In this document: in pieces, positions 1-8,432 of the stretch
Layout: each line of letters begins with the position of its first letter
Position numbering within the stretch: the stretch's first letter is position 1
Source of the DNA: Pedobacter sp.
Lineage (GTDB): Bacteria > Bacteroidota > Bacteroidia > Sphingobacteriales > Sphingobacteriaceae
Assembly (NCBI GenBank): GCA_031119475.1
Contig: JAVHXV010000001.1
Coordinates: 607,116 to 671,115 of the forward strand
Direction: 5' to 3'
Length of the DNA stretch: 64,000 nt
Notes under the pieces: generated by a model
What the model was told of the DNA's origin: nothing
Database searches by the model: none
The model's input: the letters and a program-made list of their open reading frames with translations, nothing else
Program-made: the position numbers and the translations under genes

Positions 1-627
1 CCATTCATTGTTCCTTTTCTGGGCAAAATAGAAATCTTCATTTTCATTGGTTACCCGAGTAAAAATGAGGGTTTCCCCATCTGCCGTCAGTGTTGGAAAA
101 TACTCCTTATCCGTAGTATTGATGTAAAAGCCCATATTAATGGGTTCATATCTGGTAGGGGTTTTCATTGCCGCTAAGGCGAAATCACAATCGAGCAGGT
201 ACTTTTTTGCATTGTTTGTAAAGTCTGCTACATTACCTGGATCCTTTTTTTGAAAGGTGAGCAAGCTGGCTTTTGCATCAGCATAATCGCCTGATAGCAG
301 TTGGCTTTCGCCCAATACATAGAAAATCCGTGGCTCTATTGTTTCTGGTGCTGATTTTATGGCCAGTTTGTATTTTTCCTTTGCTATGGCATAGTCCCTT
401 AATCTCCGGTACACATCGCCCAACTGGATATAGGCCAGTGTAAATTTAGGATCGGCTTTTACCGCTTCATCCAAATATTTGATGCCCTCGTCATAGATAT
501 TCTGCCTGAGATATTGTTGGGCATCTTCGAAGCTCTCCTGTGCTTTCTTAACTGGCGAATTTTGAGAAAAGGCCGAAATAGCGATGAAGCTAAAAAAAAA
601 TGTCAATAACTTTTTGATCGATAGCAT
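1..627 (-). CDS. OmpA-family envelope protein with TPR and PD40 repeats (N-terminal part only)
   Basis: The reading frame starts at an ATG at 627 and runs off the left edge in frame, giving 209 residues. A signal peptide covers roughly residues 1-21 (KKLLTFFFSFIAISAFSQ). Three or more TPR-like helical repeats follow (residues 30-130, with motifs such as YLDEAVKADP and AYIQLGDVYRR). The visible end, KEYFPTLTADGETLIFTR, is the typical start of a PD40/WD40-like beta-propeller blade. In Bacteroidota this order (TPR, PD40, CarboxypepD_reg, OmpA) marks periplasmic peptidoglycan-anchoring proteins, but the OmpA domain itself lies outside the window. No neighbour shares its transcript. The upstream spacer (640-760) is low-complexity. 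Confidence 0.8.
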   Translation of the reverse strand, partial: MLSIKKLLTFFFSFIAISAFSQNSPVKKAQESFEDAQQYLRQNIYDEGIKYLDEAVKADPKFTLAYIQLGDVYRRLRDYAIAKEKYKLAIKSAPETIEPRIFYVLGESQLLSGDYADAKASLLTFQKKDPGNVADFTNNAKKYLLDCDFALAAMKTPTRYEPINMGFYINTTDKEYFPTLTADGETLIFTRVTNENEDFYFAQKRNNEW

Positions 628-764
628 GTACGATTAAAGATAGTAAAAAGTGTAGACAGATTGAAAAGCAAAGAAAAAGGAGCAAAGAACAAAGTATAAA
701 GAGAAAAGACATCAGACTGAGATATGGACTTCTGGACTATTGGACTTTGGACTTAATCATTTAC

Positions 765-1388
765 CTAAGGAATATTCAGAAATTTATGCGTTTGCAATGA
801 GATTTCCCACTTTGGATTGGCCATTACATAATCGATGATCATGGGCGTTACCTCCTTGGCTTTTGACCATTCTGGCTGGAGGTAAAGTTTACAGGAAGGA
901 CTGACTGTTGCGGCATATTCTTCAGCCCATTTAAAATCGCTCTTATTGAAAACAATAACTTTTAGTTCGTTGGCGAAAGGGGTAATATCCGGTCGCGGAG
1001 CTTTAAATTTCTTAGGCGATAGGCAAATCCAGTCCCATGAACCCGAAAGGGGATAAGCTCCAGAAGTTTCAATAAAAGTGAGTATGTTTCTTTCCTGTAG
1101 TTTTTTGGTCAGGTAATCTAAATTATAGATCAATGGTTCACCACCGGTAACCACAACAGCGCGGCCAGGATAGCGATCGGCCTTGTTTACAATATCATCG
1201 GCCAAGGTAAGCGGATGATGTTCGGCATCCCAACTTTCCTTTACATCGCACCAATGGCAACCTACATCACATCCGCCCAACCTGATAAAATAGGCGGCCT
1301 TCCCAGTATTGAATCCCTCGCCCTGTATCGTGTAAAATTCTTCCATCAAAGGAAGTGATGTGCCGTCTTCTGGTATTTGATGTGCCAT
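765..1388 (-). CDS. queE: 7-carboxy-7-deazaguanine synthase QueE
   Basis: This is a radical SAM enzyme that turns 6-carboxytetrahydropterin into 7-carboxy-7-deazaguanine (CDG), an intermediate for preQ0 and queuosine. Counting from the start chosen here (207 residues), the cluster-binding cysteines are C40, C44 and C47 (CDVGCHWC). They follow the QueE signature EEFYTIQGEGFNTG, and the GGEP SAM-binding motif comes later. The frame is open for 22 more codons upstream (to 1454), but that extension crosses a TACCTTTGC promoter box and has no family similarity, so the Met at 1388 is preferred. The gene appears monocistronic. CDG is also the substrate of QueC-type enzymes, which matters for the QueC-like protein at 57.3-59.2 kb. 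Confidence 0.95.
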   Translation of the reverse strand: MAHQIPEDGTSLPLMEEFYTIQGEGFNTGKAAYFIRLGGCDVGCHWCDVKESWDAEHHPLTLADDIVNKADRYPGRAVVVTGGEPLIYNLDYLTKKLQERNILTFIETSGAYPLSGSWDWICLSPKKFKAPRPDITPFANELKVIVFNKSDFKWAEEYAATVSPSCKLYLQPEWSKAKEVTPMIIDYVMANPKWEISLQTHKFLNIP

Positions 1389-1399
1389 AAATTGAGGTG

Positions 1400-1407
1400 C
1401 AAAGGTA
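1400..1407 (-). promoter_or_regulatory. Bacteroidota -7 box for queE
   Basis: On the minus strand the sequence reads TACCTTTG, a perfect TAnnTTTG box ending 12 nt before the ATG at 1388. A TTG lies 22 nt upstream of it, slightly farther than usual. The position implies a nearly leaderless queE mRNA and argues against the longer start at 1454. Confidence 0.6.
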
Positions 1408-1492
1408 AAAAATTGTGCGATGAAATCAGCAATATCTGTATCTTGGGAATGCAATATTTCGAGAGAGAGGACAAGAAGAACCTAACATCCAT

Positions 1493-1849
1493 ATGCTTAC
1501 AAATCAAATCAATTGGATAAAAGTTGAAATTGAAGTTCCTGTTCATGATTTTATTCAACAGGTAAAGGTGCGGGCTAAGAAGCTCTGTCTGATCCGGAAT
1601 CAGGGAAAACTATATATGGTCCAAAATACCTGCCCACATGCTGGAGGGATTCTAAGTGGAGGCTGGTGCGAGAAAGGCAATATTGTTTGCCCCATCCATC
1701 GCTATGAATATGACCTGGACAGCGGGAGAGGAGCGGAAGGACAGGGCGATTACATCAAGATATATCCCCTTGAAATGCGCGATGACGGACTATATGTTGG
1801 TTTCAGGGAGAGCTTATGGGAACGGTTTTTTGGCAAGAACAAAGTTTAG
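1493..1849 (+). CDS. Rieske [2Fe-2S] ferredoxin-like protein
   Basis: A 118-residue single-domain Rieske protein. The cluster ligands are visible as C47-x-H49 (TCPHAGG) and C66-x2-H69 (CPIHRYEYDL). The order and spacing fit stand-alone Rieske ferredoxins of the nitrite-reductase small-subunit/NirD-like type. It probably carries electrons to an oxygenase or reductase encoded elsewhere, since no partner is nearby. There is no signal peptide, so it is cytoplasmic. It is divergent from queE, with only about 100 nt between the two starts. The 76-nt spacer to folD downstream holds drifting CTTGTTCCTTGCTCC-type words rather than a clear hairpin. Confidence 0.85.
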   Translation: MLTNQINWIKVEIEVPVHDFIQQVKVRAKKLCLIRNQGKLYMVQNTCPHAGGILSGGWCEKGNIVCPIHRYEYDLDSGRGAEGQGDYIKIYPLEMRDDGLYVGFRESLWERFFGKNKV

Positions 1850-1925
1850 TCAACTAGTCCGTCTCATGTCTCCTATCTATTATCCTTGTTCCTTGCTCCT
1901 TGTTCCTTGCTCTTTAATCCTTAAC

Positions 1926-2807
1926 CTAACCATAGATTTCTTTCTTCGCAGACGCCAAGGTATTTTTCAATAGCCCGACGATGGTCATCAGTCCAACGCC
2001 TCCGGGAACTGGCGTGATCCATGATGTCTTTGGCGACACATTTTGGAAATCTACATCTCCATAGAGCTTGAAGCCCGATTTTGTTTCGTTCGATTGTTCC
2101 CTGTTGATCCCCACATCGATCACGATCGCACCCGGCTTGACCATATCGGCCGTTACAAAATTCTTTTTGCCAATGGCGGCCACAATAATATCCCCCTGAA
2201 GAACCATTTCTTTGAGGTTGCGTGTTTTGCTATGGGTCAGGGTTACGGTACAATTGCCAGGATTGGCATTTCTGGCCATCAGCACGCTCATAGGGCTGCC
2301 TACAATGTTGCTTCTGCCTACAACCACACAGTGCTTTCCGGTTGTATCAATGTTGTAAGCCTTTAGCATCAATAAAATCCCATATGGAGTGGCCGGGATA
2401 AAGCAGGGCAGATTACGCATCATCCGTCCGAGATTGATGGGATGAAAGCCATCTACATCTTTTCGATGATCTATTTTCTCTGTTACCTTTTCTGGATCGA
2501 TGTGTTTTGGCAAGGGAAGTTGGACAATAAGCCCATCCACACCTTGATCTTGATTAATTTCTTCAACTTTTGCCAATAGTTCTGCTTCGCTCACTGATTC
2601 ATTATAACGCACCAGCGACGATTGAAAGCCTACTTTTTCGCAGTTTTTCATTTTACTGGCTACATAGGTTTCACTTCCACCATCATTGCCGACTAAAATA
2701 GCCACCAAATGGGGCTTTCTTTTACTTTCTGCTAAAAATGCGGCCGCCTCGGCAGCGATTTCATTCTTTATTTTTTCTGAAGCAAATTTTCCGTCTAGTA
2801 GTTGCAT
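1926..2807 (-). CDS. folD: FolD bifunctional methylenetetrahydrofolate dehydrogenase/cyclohydrolase
   Basis: FolD interconverts 5,10-methylene-, methenyl- and 10-formyl-tetrahydrofolate in the cytoplasm. At 293 residues it has the usual length. Visible hallmarks are the catalytic Y48-x3-K52 pair (YVASK), the QLPLP signature near 96-100, DVDGFHP near 118-123, the NADP-binding GRSNIVGSP near 164-172 and the C-terminal [10 protein letters not shown] motif. The gene lies 80 nt downstream of lepA on the same strand and may be cotranscribed. The spacer (2815-2886) contains drifting repeats of AACGCTAATCGC/AACGCTTCGC words. Confidence 0.97.
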   Translation of the reverse strand: MQLLDGKFASEKIKNEIAAEAAAFLAESKRKPHLVAILVGNDGGSETYVASKMKNCEKVGFQSSLVRYNESVSEAELLAKVEEINQDQGVDGLIVQLPLPKHIDPEKVTEKIDHRKDVDGFHPINLGRMMRNLPCFIPATPYGILLMLKAYNIDTTGKHCVVVGRSNIVGSPMSVLMARNANPGNCTVTLTHSKTRNLKEMVLQGDIIVAAIGKKNFVTADMVKPGAIVIDVGINREQSNETKSGFKLYGDVDFQNVSPKTSWITPVPGGVGLMTIVGLLKNTLASAKKEIYG

Positions 2808-2886
2808 GTTTATTGGGTATAGCGAATAGGGACTAGCGTTAAGCGTTCGAGCTGTCTAAACGCTAATCGCCAAACGCTTCGCGTTA

Positions 2887-4674
2887 TTAATCTAATTTAA
2901 GTACCGCCATGAATGCCGTTTGCGGGATTTCTACGTTTCCAACTTGTCGCATCCGTTTTTTTCCTTTTTTCTGTTTCTCCAAAAGTTTGCGCTTACGGGA
3001 AATATCTCCTCCATAACACTTTGCCGTTACGTCCTTGCGCAAGGCACTCAGTGTCTCCCTGGCAATTACTTTGGCGCCGATAGAGGCCTGGATCTTGATT
3101 TCAAATTGCTGCCTAGGGATCAGTTCACGAAGTTTTTCGCAAATTTTCTTTCCAAAATCGTAGGCATTGCTGCGATGGATCAAAGAAGAAAGTGCATCTA
3201 CAGGCTCATCGTTTAGTAGCATATCCAAACGTACCAGGTCCGATTTGCGGTAACCCACCTGATGGTAATCGAATGAGGCATAACCTCTTGATAAGGTCTT
3301 TAGGCGATCGTAGAAATCAAATACGATTTCGCCCATTGGCATCTCAAAAATCAGTTCTACACGATCTGAAGTCAGATACGATTGGTTGACAATAATTCCT
3401 CTTTTTTGAATGCAGAGTGACATGATCGGCCCAACGAACTCCGCTTTGGTAATGATATTGGCCTTGATATAAGGTTCTTCTACAGAGTCTAATTTACTTG
3501 GATCGGGAAGGTCTGATGGATTGTTTACGATAATTTCGGCCCCTTTGGTGGTATAGGCGATGTAGGAAACGTTTGGTACAGTAGTAATCACGGTCATGTC
3601 GAACTCACGTTCCAGACGCTCTTGGATGATTTCCATGTGCAACATGCCCAAAAAGCCACAACGGAACCCAAATCCAAGTGCCGCAGAACTTTCAGGCTCA
3701 AAAACGATGGAAGCATCATTCAGTTGAAGTTTGTGCATCGCTTCGCGGAGCTCTTCAAACTCGTCGGTATCAACTGGGTATATTCCAGCAAAAACCATAG
3801 GCTTTACCTCTTCAAAACCTTGAATGGCCTCAACAGATCCATTTTCAACCGTGGTAATGGTATCGCCAACCTTCACTTCCCGGGCTTCCTTGATTCCAGA
3901 AATGATGTAGCCCACATCCCCGGTCTTTACCGAGTCGCGTGGCGACATATCCAGCTTCAAAATGCCCACTTCATCGGCCAGGTACTGTTTGCCGGTGTTG
4001 ATGAACTTGACCTTATCGCCTTTCTTGATTTCGCCATTCACCACCTTATAATAGGCAATAATTCCCCTGAAAGAATTAAATACGCTATCAAAAATCAATG
4101 CCTGTAACGGTCCTTTAGGGTCACCTTCAGGAGCAGGGACGCGCGCTACAATGGCCTGCAGGATTTCTGGAATTCCCATTCCGGTCTTGCCAGAGGCAGG
4201 AATGATCTCTTCACGCTTACAGCCAATGAGGTCAATAATCTGGTCTTTTACCTCTTCAGGCATGGCGCCAGGTAAGTCCATTTTATTCAAGATGGGAATG
4301 ATTTCAAGGTCATGTTCCAGGGCCAGATAAAGATTGGATATGGTCTGCGCCTGAATTCCCTGCGAAGCATCTACAATCAGCAAGGCGCCTTCGCAGGCGG
4401 CGATCGATCGCGAGACTTCGTAAGAAAAATCGACGTGCCCAGGTGTATCGATCAGGTTGAAGACATATTGCTCACCATCGATCTTATAATTCATCTGGAT
4501 GGCATGGCTTTTAATGGTAATGCCACGCTCACGCTCCAGATCCATATTATCTAAAAGCTGTGCCTGTGCCTCACGCTGACTAATGGTGTTTGTATATTCT
4601 AATAATCGATCGGCTAAAGTGCTTTTACCGTGATCGATGTGTGCAATAATGCAGAAATTCCTTATGTGCTTCAT
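2887..4674 (-). CDS. lepA: Elongation factor 4 (LepA), ribosome back-translocating GTPase
   Basis: 595 residues, full length for LepA. The P-loop AHIDHGKS is at residues 11-18, followed by the G3 motif [12 protein letters not shown] near 77 and the G4 motif NKMDLP near 130. The LepA-specific C-terminal domain is complete, with [14 protein letters not shown] and the basic tail [16 protein letters not shown] near 560-580. LepA acts on stalled or mistranslocated ribosomes. A TATCTTTG promoter box lies a few nucleotides before the ATG, so the leader is very short. Confidence 0.98.
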   Translation of the reverse strand: MKHIRNFCIIAHIDHGKSTLADRLLEYTNTISQREAQAQLLDNMDLERERGITIKSHAIQMNYKIDGEQYVFNLIDTPGHVDFSYEVSRSIAACEGALLIVDASQGIQAQTISNLYLALEHDLEIIPILNKMDLPGAMPEEVKDQIIDLIGCKREEIIPASGKTGMGIPEILQAIVARVPAPEGDPKGPLQALIFDSVFNSFRGIIAYYKVVNGEIKKGDKVKFINTGKQYLADEVGILKLDMSPRDSVKTGDVGYIISGIKEAREVKVGDTITTVENGSVEAIQGFEEVKPMVFAGIYPVDTDEFEELREAMHKLQLNDASIVFEPESSAALGFGFRCGFLGMLHMEIIQERLEREFDMTVITTVPNVSYIAYTTKGAEIIVNNPSDLPDPSKLDSVEEPYIKANIITKAEFVGPIMSLCIQKRGIIVNQSYLTSDRVELIFEMPMGEIVFDFYDRLKTLSRGYASFDYHQVGYRKSDLVRLDMLLNDEPVDALSSLIHRSNAYDFGKKICEKLRELIPRQQFEIKIQASIGAKVIARETLSALRKDVTAKCYGGDISRKRKLLEKQKKGKKRMRQVGNVEIPQTAFMAVLKLD

Positions 4675-4681
4675 CTTTGTG

Positions 4682-4689
4682 CAAAGATA
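4682..4689 (-). promoter_or_regulatory. -7 box for lepA
   Basis: The minus strand reads TATCTTTG, a perfect TAnnTTTG element, followed by CACAAAG and the ATG at 4674. No clear -33 TTG is present at the expected distance, so only the -7 element is claimed. Upstream (4700-4830) the spacer is made of AAAGTTAAAAGT/GTAAAGT words. Confidence 0.55.
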
Positions 4690-4831
4690 GCTTTTTTAAG
4701 GTTAAGCGGAACACGAAGTTAAAAGTTAAAAGTAAAATGTAAAAAAGGTTAAAAGTGTAAAGTTTAAAGCTTAAAGTGTAAAGCTGATCTGCATTTCTAA
4801 ACACTTCATATTTCAATCTCACATCTCATCT

Positions 4832-5311
4832 CTAACGAACAGGCTCATTGACTTCTACCCATTCTGGATCGGCATAAATTGTGGAAGGAATGGTATCTAC
4901 CAAAGCGAACAAGCTTGTCAGGTAGGAGATCTTGACGACCCTTGTTCTGTAGCCCAACGCACCCATATCCCTGGTTTGACGTGCAATCTTAATGGCTGGC
5001 ACCTGATGGTTGACATACAGAATGGCTTGCGATTTCCAGACACTGGTAGAGAATGCAATTTTTGTCGGGCCAATGATGCAAACGATGAGCATCATGAGCA
5101 CAGGCAGGATGGCAATGATCCAACTTGGTTTCAACACCACATAATTCCAGATCAGGATGGGCAGCGTTAAAAATAGCACACCATTATAGACCATCCATTT
5201 TAGGGTCTCATTATTGATTTCAAATCGGGTAAACTCTTCCGTTACAAACAGGATAACGATGAGCACATATACCACATTGAAGGTATAGGTGAAGATTTTT
5301 CTATTTTTCAT
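4832..5311 (-). CDS. Small multi-pass membrane protein, function unknown
   Basis: 159 residues with a basic start and three hydrophobic stretches (about 8-24, 40-58 and 64-84), then a soluble C-terminal half of about 75 residues ending YADPEWVEVNEPVR. The family is not recognised. It overlaps the preceding secreted-protein gene (5301-5747) by 11 nt, and that gene overlaps cutC by 4 nt, so the three genes form one translationally coupled unit. An envelope role is the only inference offered. Confidence 0.75.
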   Translation of the reverse strand: MKNRKIFTYTFNVVYVLIVILFVTEEFTRFEINNETLKWMVYNGVLFLTLPILIWNYVVLKPSWIIAILPVLMMLIVCIIGPTKIAFSTSVWKSQAILYVNHQVPAIKIARQTRDMGALGYRTRVVKISYLTSLFALVDTIPSTIYADPEWVEVNEPVR

Positions 5312-5747
5312 TCGTGGCTTGTGTCACTGTTTTTTTCATCCTGGAAAAAGGATAGCCATTGCAGCCTTTCTTAGGATTGGAACGATCGGCAATGGCTTTC
5401 TTTTCTGCCATTTCAGGGGTATCGGCATCGTAGGCGGTAAGGCAAAATCCCCATGTATAGGGTGCCATGCCCGTAAAGGACATGAAATCAATTCGGGTGT
5501 ATTTGTGGCGGTCTGTTTTATTTCCAGCATCATTTTGGGCGATGAGAAACTGCTTCTCTAAGTTCCATTTAAGGATGCGATATTTCGTGTTTGGATATTG
5601 GATCCAAAGTGTGTCATTGATCGAATAGGTAATCTGGTAATCGTCGGTAAAATTTCCGATCGCAAATGCGGGAGCTTGAACAGGCTGTTGTGCCGATGCA
5701 CTATTTAACAGGATGGAAAGAAAGCAAATGAGCAATATTTTTTTCAT
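5301..5747 (-). CDS. Secreted or periplasmic protein, function unknown
   Basis: 148 residues with a clear Sec signal peptide (MKKILLICFLSILLNSASAQ, cleavage about residue 19-20). The mature part is soluble, rich in aromatic residues, and not assigned to a known family. Its ATG overlaps the cutC stop (ATGA, 4-nt overlap), and its 3' end overlaps the next membrane-protein gene by 11 nt. The compact overlaps indicate a cutC operon. Confidence 0.75.
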   Translation of the reverse strand: MKKILLICFLSILLNSASAQQPVQAPAFAIGNFTDDYQITYSINDTLWIQYPNTKYRILKWNLEKQFLIAQNDAGNKTDRHKYTRIDFMSFTGMAPYTWGFCLTAYDADTPEMAEKKAIADRSNPKKGCNGYPFSRMKKTVTQATNEK

Positions 5748-6460
5748 GGCTGTAGTTTGTTGATCAGTTCCTTGACGATAGTAGTGGATGTTTGTTCATA
5801 ATGATCTTCCTCAGGTGTAAAATTACTGAATTGTATTTTACTGTCAACCCTTGTTTTGGCCGAAGCGTGGAAAATAGTCGCATTAGTTGAATTCTTGATT
5901 TCAACTATGTTATCAGGGCTTATTCCTGATCCAGGCATGATCTCAATGCGGTTTCCCGCCTGTGCAATCAACTGTTTAATCCGTTGCATACCTGCATAAG
6001 CAGTTTTGGCTGCGCCAGAGGTAAGGACGCGAACAAAGCCCAGGGCGATGAGTGCTTCAAGTGCCTTTGGTTGATCGTTGCACTTGTCAAAAGCACGATG
6101 AAAAGAAACGGGCATTGGATAGGCCAATTCTAGTAGGATTTGGCAACGCTTTTGGTCGATCTCACCATTTGCCAATAAAATTCCAGTAACAGCACCATCA
6201 CATTGAAGATCCTTGCACATTTGAATATCTGTCTTCATGATCTCGAACTCTTCATCGCTATAGAAAAAATCTCCTCCCCGCGGCCTGATAATGGGCCATA
6301 CCGCTAAGTTTAGCTGTTTTTTGCATTGCCAAATCTGCCCGTAGCTAGGAGTTGTACCCCCTTCGGCCATGTTTTCACAAAGCTCAACCCGTTGCGCCCC
6401 GCCTTTTTCGGCAGCCAGAGCAGAAGCAAATGAATTGGCACAGATTTCAAGCGTAAACAT
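5744..6460 (-). CDS. cutC: CutC-family protein (copper homeostasis annotation)
   Basis: 238 residues with the CutC TIM-barrel signature: an N-terminal LEICANSFASALAAEKGGAQRVELCENMAEGGTTPS pattern (residues 3-38), IRPRGGDFFYSDEE near 58-71, and the C-terminal IMPGSGIS near 173-180. CutC is named for copper tolerance, but its biochemical role remains disputed. The gene heads a three-gene overlapping unit on the minus strand, about 90 nt after the glycosylasparaginase gene. The spacer holds GCTCTTTGCGCTTTGCGC words. Confidence 0.93.
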   Translation of the reverse strand: MFTLEICANSFASALAAEKGGAQRVELCENMAEGGTTPSYGQIWQCKKQLNLAVWPIIRPRGGDFFYSDEEFEIMKTDIQMCKDLQCDGAVTGILLANGEIDQKRCQILLELAYPMPVSFHRAFDKCNDQPKALEALIALGFVRVLTSGAAKTAYAGMQRIKQLIAQAGNRIEIMPGSGISPDNIVEIKNSTNATIFHASAKTRVDSKIQFSNFTPEEDHYEQTSTTIVKELINKLQP

Positions 6461-6550
6461 GGTTTGATTTATAGCTGATAGTTAGCAGTTATAGTTGTTG
6501 ATTAAGAGGTTTTCCGCTCTGCTCTTTGCGCTTTGCGCTGATCGCTTTGC

Positions 6551-7570
6551 TTAATAATAACTTTTTCCTTTTAATACCAGATCCTGTTTGTTTTTATCGC
6601 AAACGGCGAAGGTAAATCCTTGTTGGATGGCAAAGGCTCCATATTCGCCATTTTTATTTATGGCCAAAAAACCGACCTGTATGTTCTTAGCGGTTTCTGG
6701 TTTCTTTTTGATGATCCGCATTACAGCTTCCTTGCAGGCCTGTTCAGGTGTATAACCTTGCCTCATCAATTCTACCACTAGAAATGATCCTACGTTCCTG
6801 ATCACTTCCTCTCCAACCCCGGTAGAGGTAGCTCCACCAATTTCATTGTCGATATAAAGTCCTGCGCCAATAATCGGGCTATCGCCTACGCGGCCGTGCA
6901 ACTTAAATGCCATTCCGCTCGTGGTACAGGCGCCAGAGAGGTTTCCCTTTTCATCTAGCGCCAGCATACCGATGGTATCATGGTTATATTGGTTCCCAGG
7001 CAGCTTTTTTGGGGCAACTTTTTCATACAGTTTGTTTTCAATGTTGATGGACGGCTGATATTTAGCCTGTTTTAACCATTCTTTCCAGGCTTTTTCGCTA
7101 CTTGGCGTAAGCAGGTTCATGGGTTTAAATCCTTCTGAAAGGGCAAATTGAAGTGCACCATCACCGGCAAGCATCACATGGGGCGTTTTTTCCATCACCC
7201 TCCGTGCCACTGAAATCGGATGCATGATTTTTTCTAGGGCAAGCACTGCGCCACAATTGCCTTTCTCATCCATGATACAGGCATCCAGTGTTACAACGCC
7301 ATCGCGATCGGGGAGGCCACCGTAGCCAACAGACTGATTGGTGCCTTGAGCCTCGATTATGCTAACACCCTGTTCAACGGCATCAAGTGCACTTCCGTTT
7401 TTGGTCAAAACTTTCCATGCTGCTTCATTTGCCGCTACACCAAAATCCCACGTCGAAATCACAATGGGTTTGTTCACAGTGCCCGATGGCAAGTTTAGAT
7501 ATTTTTGTCCCAGTGCCATGGCACCTGTTGAAAAGGCGCTGGCCTGGATGAATTTTCTTCTATTGAACAT
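6551..7570 (-). CDS. N4-(beta-N-acetylglucosaminyl)-L-asparaginase (glycosylasparaginase)
   Basis: This Ntn-hydrolase cleaves the GlcNAc-Asn bond of N-glycan remnants. It is 339 residues long. The autocleavage site and nucleophile T199 sit in the motif HDTIGM (H197-D198-T199). They are followed by SGACTTSGMAFKLHGRVGDSP, the classic beta-subunit start also seen in the Elizabethkingia enzyme. The N-terminus RRKFIQASAFSTGAMALG resembles a twin-arginine leader, which suggests export. The gene lies about 45 nt downstream of a nitrilase-family gene on the same strand. A GH92 mannosidase at 28.9 kb would act on the same class of glycans, though the two are not linked in one operon. Confidence 0.92.
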   Translation of the reverse strand: MFNRRKFIQASAFSTGAMALGQKYLNLPSGTVNKPIVISTWDFGVAANEAAWKVLTKNGSALDAVEQGVSIIEAQGTNQSVGYGGLPDRDGVVTLDACIMDEKGNCGAVLALEKIMHPISVARRVMEKTPHVMLAGDGALQFALSEGFKPMNLLTPSSEKAWKEWLKQAKYQPSINIENKLYEKVAPKKLPGNQYNHDTIGMLALDEKGNLSGACTTSGMAFKLHGRVGDSPIIGAGLYIDNEIGGATSTGVGEEVIRNVGSFLVVELMRQGYTPEQACKEAVMRIIKKKPETAKNIQVGFLAINKNGEYGAFAIQQGFTFAVCDKNKQDLVLKGKSYY

Positions 7571-7615
7571 AGATTGAAAGGAGTTAGGACTTTGAAAAGA
7601 AAATTAGCTTGCGAA

Positions 7616-8419
7616 CTAACTTAGTGTAAAATCATCTGCATCTTTAAGGAAAGAAAATTGCCTGCGCGTTTTCTCCAGGTCGCTATAATTGATACTGAAC
7701 GTATAGAGATCCTCATCTTCAGGCTTATAATAAACCGTATTGCCATAGGGGTCGATACACATCGAGTGTCCGCTGTGGTAGACTTGATTGCCATCGTGGC
7801 CAACACGGTTAACCGCCACAACATAACTTTGGTTTTCAATGGCCCTGGCGTGGATCAATGTCCTCCAATGCGATGATCTTTTATCGGGCCAACTGGCAAT
7901 GAGCAAAAGCATGTCGTAGGCGGCATCCTTGTTCCTTAGCCAGACCGGGAAGCGCAGATCGTAACAGATGGCCAATCTTATTTTCCAGCCTTTCAGTTCA
8001 ACGATGAGTTGTTTTTGGCCAGCTGTAAAATGCGCATCTTCATCGCCGAGGCCAAATAAATGGTGCTTATCGTAATATTCATATCCTCCCTTGGCATCCA
8101 TCCAGATCATCCGATTATAATAATTCCCATTTTCTTTGATGATGAGACTTCCTGTTATGGTACAGTCGTAGTTTGCCGCAGTTTTCCTAAGCCATTGCAT
8201 GGTCTTTCCATCCATGTCTTCGGCCAGTTCTGCTGCCTTCATCGTAAACCCGGTATTGAACATTTCGGGCAATACGATCAGGTCTGTTTTTTCCCTGACG
8301 CCATTGCTTAACCTAAGCGAAATATTCTGAAGGTTTTTGTCGATATTTTCCCAGAAAAGATAGGCCTGAAATACAGTGATTTTTAGATTGGGTATATTAA
8401 GATAGGATAAGCTTTCCAT
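7616..8419 (-). CDS. Carbon-nitrogen hydrolase (nitrilase superfamily, omega-amidase/YafV-like)
   Basis: 267 residues, cytoplasmic. The Glu-Lys-Cys triad is visible as E52 (VLPEMFNTGF), K118 (YYDKHHLF) and C152 (LAICYDLRFP). The closest families are omega-amidases (Nit2/YafV) that hydrolyse alpha-ketoglutaramate or alpha-ketosuccinamate. The adjacent aminotransferase of the methionine/glutamine transaminase type (only 13 nt upstream) fits this well. Glutamine-dependent transamination yields the ketoacid amide that omega-amidase removes, as in the methionine salvage pathway. The pairing is an inference from context; the enzyme class is clear. Confidence 0.9.
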   Translation of the reverse strand: MESLSYLNIPNLKITVFQAYLFWENIDKNLQNISLRLSNGVREKTDLIVLPEMFNTGFTMKAAELAEDMDGKTMQWLRKTAANYDCTITGSLIIKENGNYYNRMIWMDAKGGYEYYDKHHLFGLGDEDAHFTAGQKQLIVELKGWKIRLAICYDLRFPVWLRNKDAAYDMLLLIASWPDKRSSHWRTLIHARAIENQSYVVAVNRVGHDGNQVYHSGHSMCIDPYGNTVYYKPEDEDLYTFSINYSDLEKTRRQFSFLKDADDFTLS

Positions 8420-8432
8420 GTGCGAACTGCGA

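Noticed and set aside
3622..4107. 161-codon frame on the plus strand opposite lepA
   Set aside because: It is antisense to a strongly conserved part of lepA and has no family-like sequence. Long antisense frames are expected opposite such genes.
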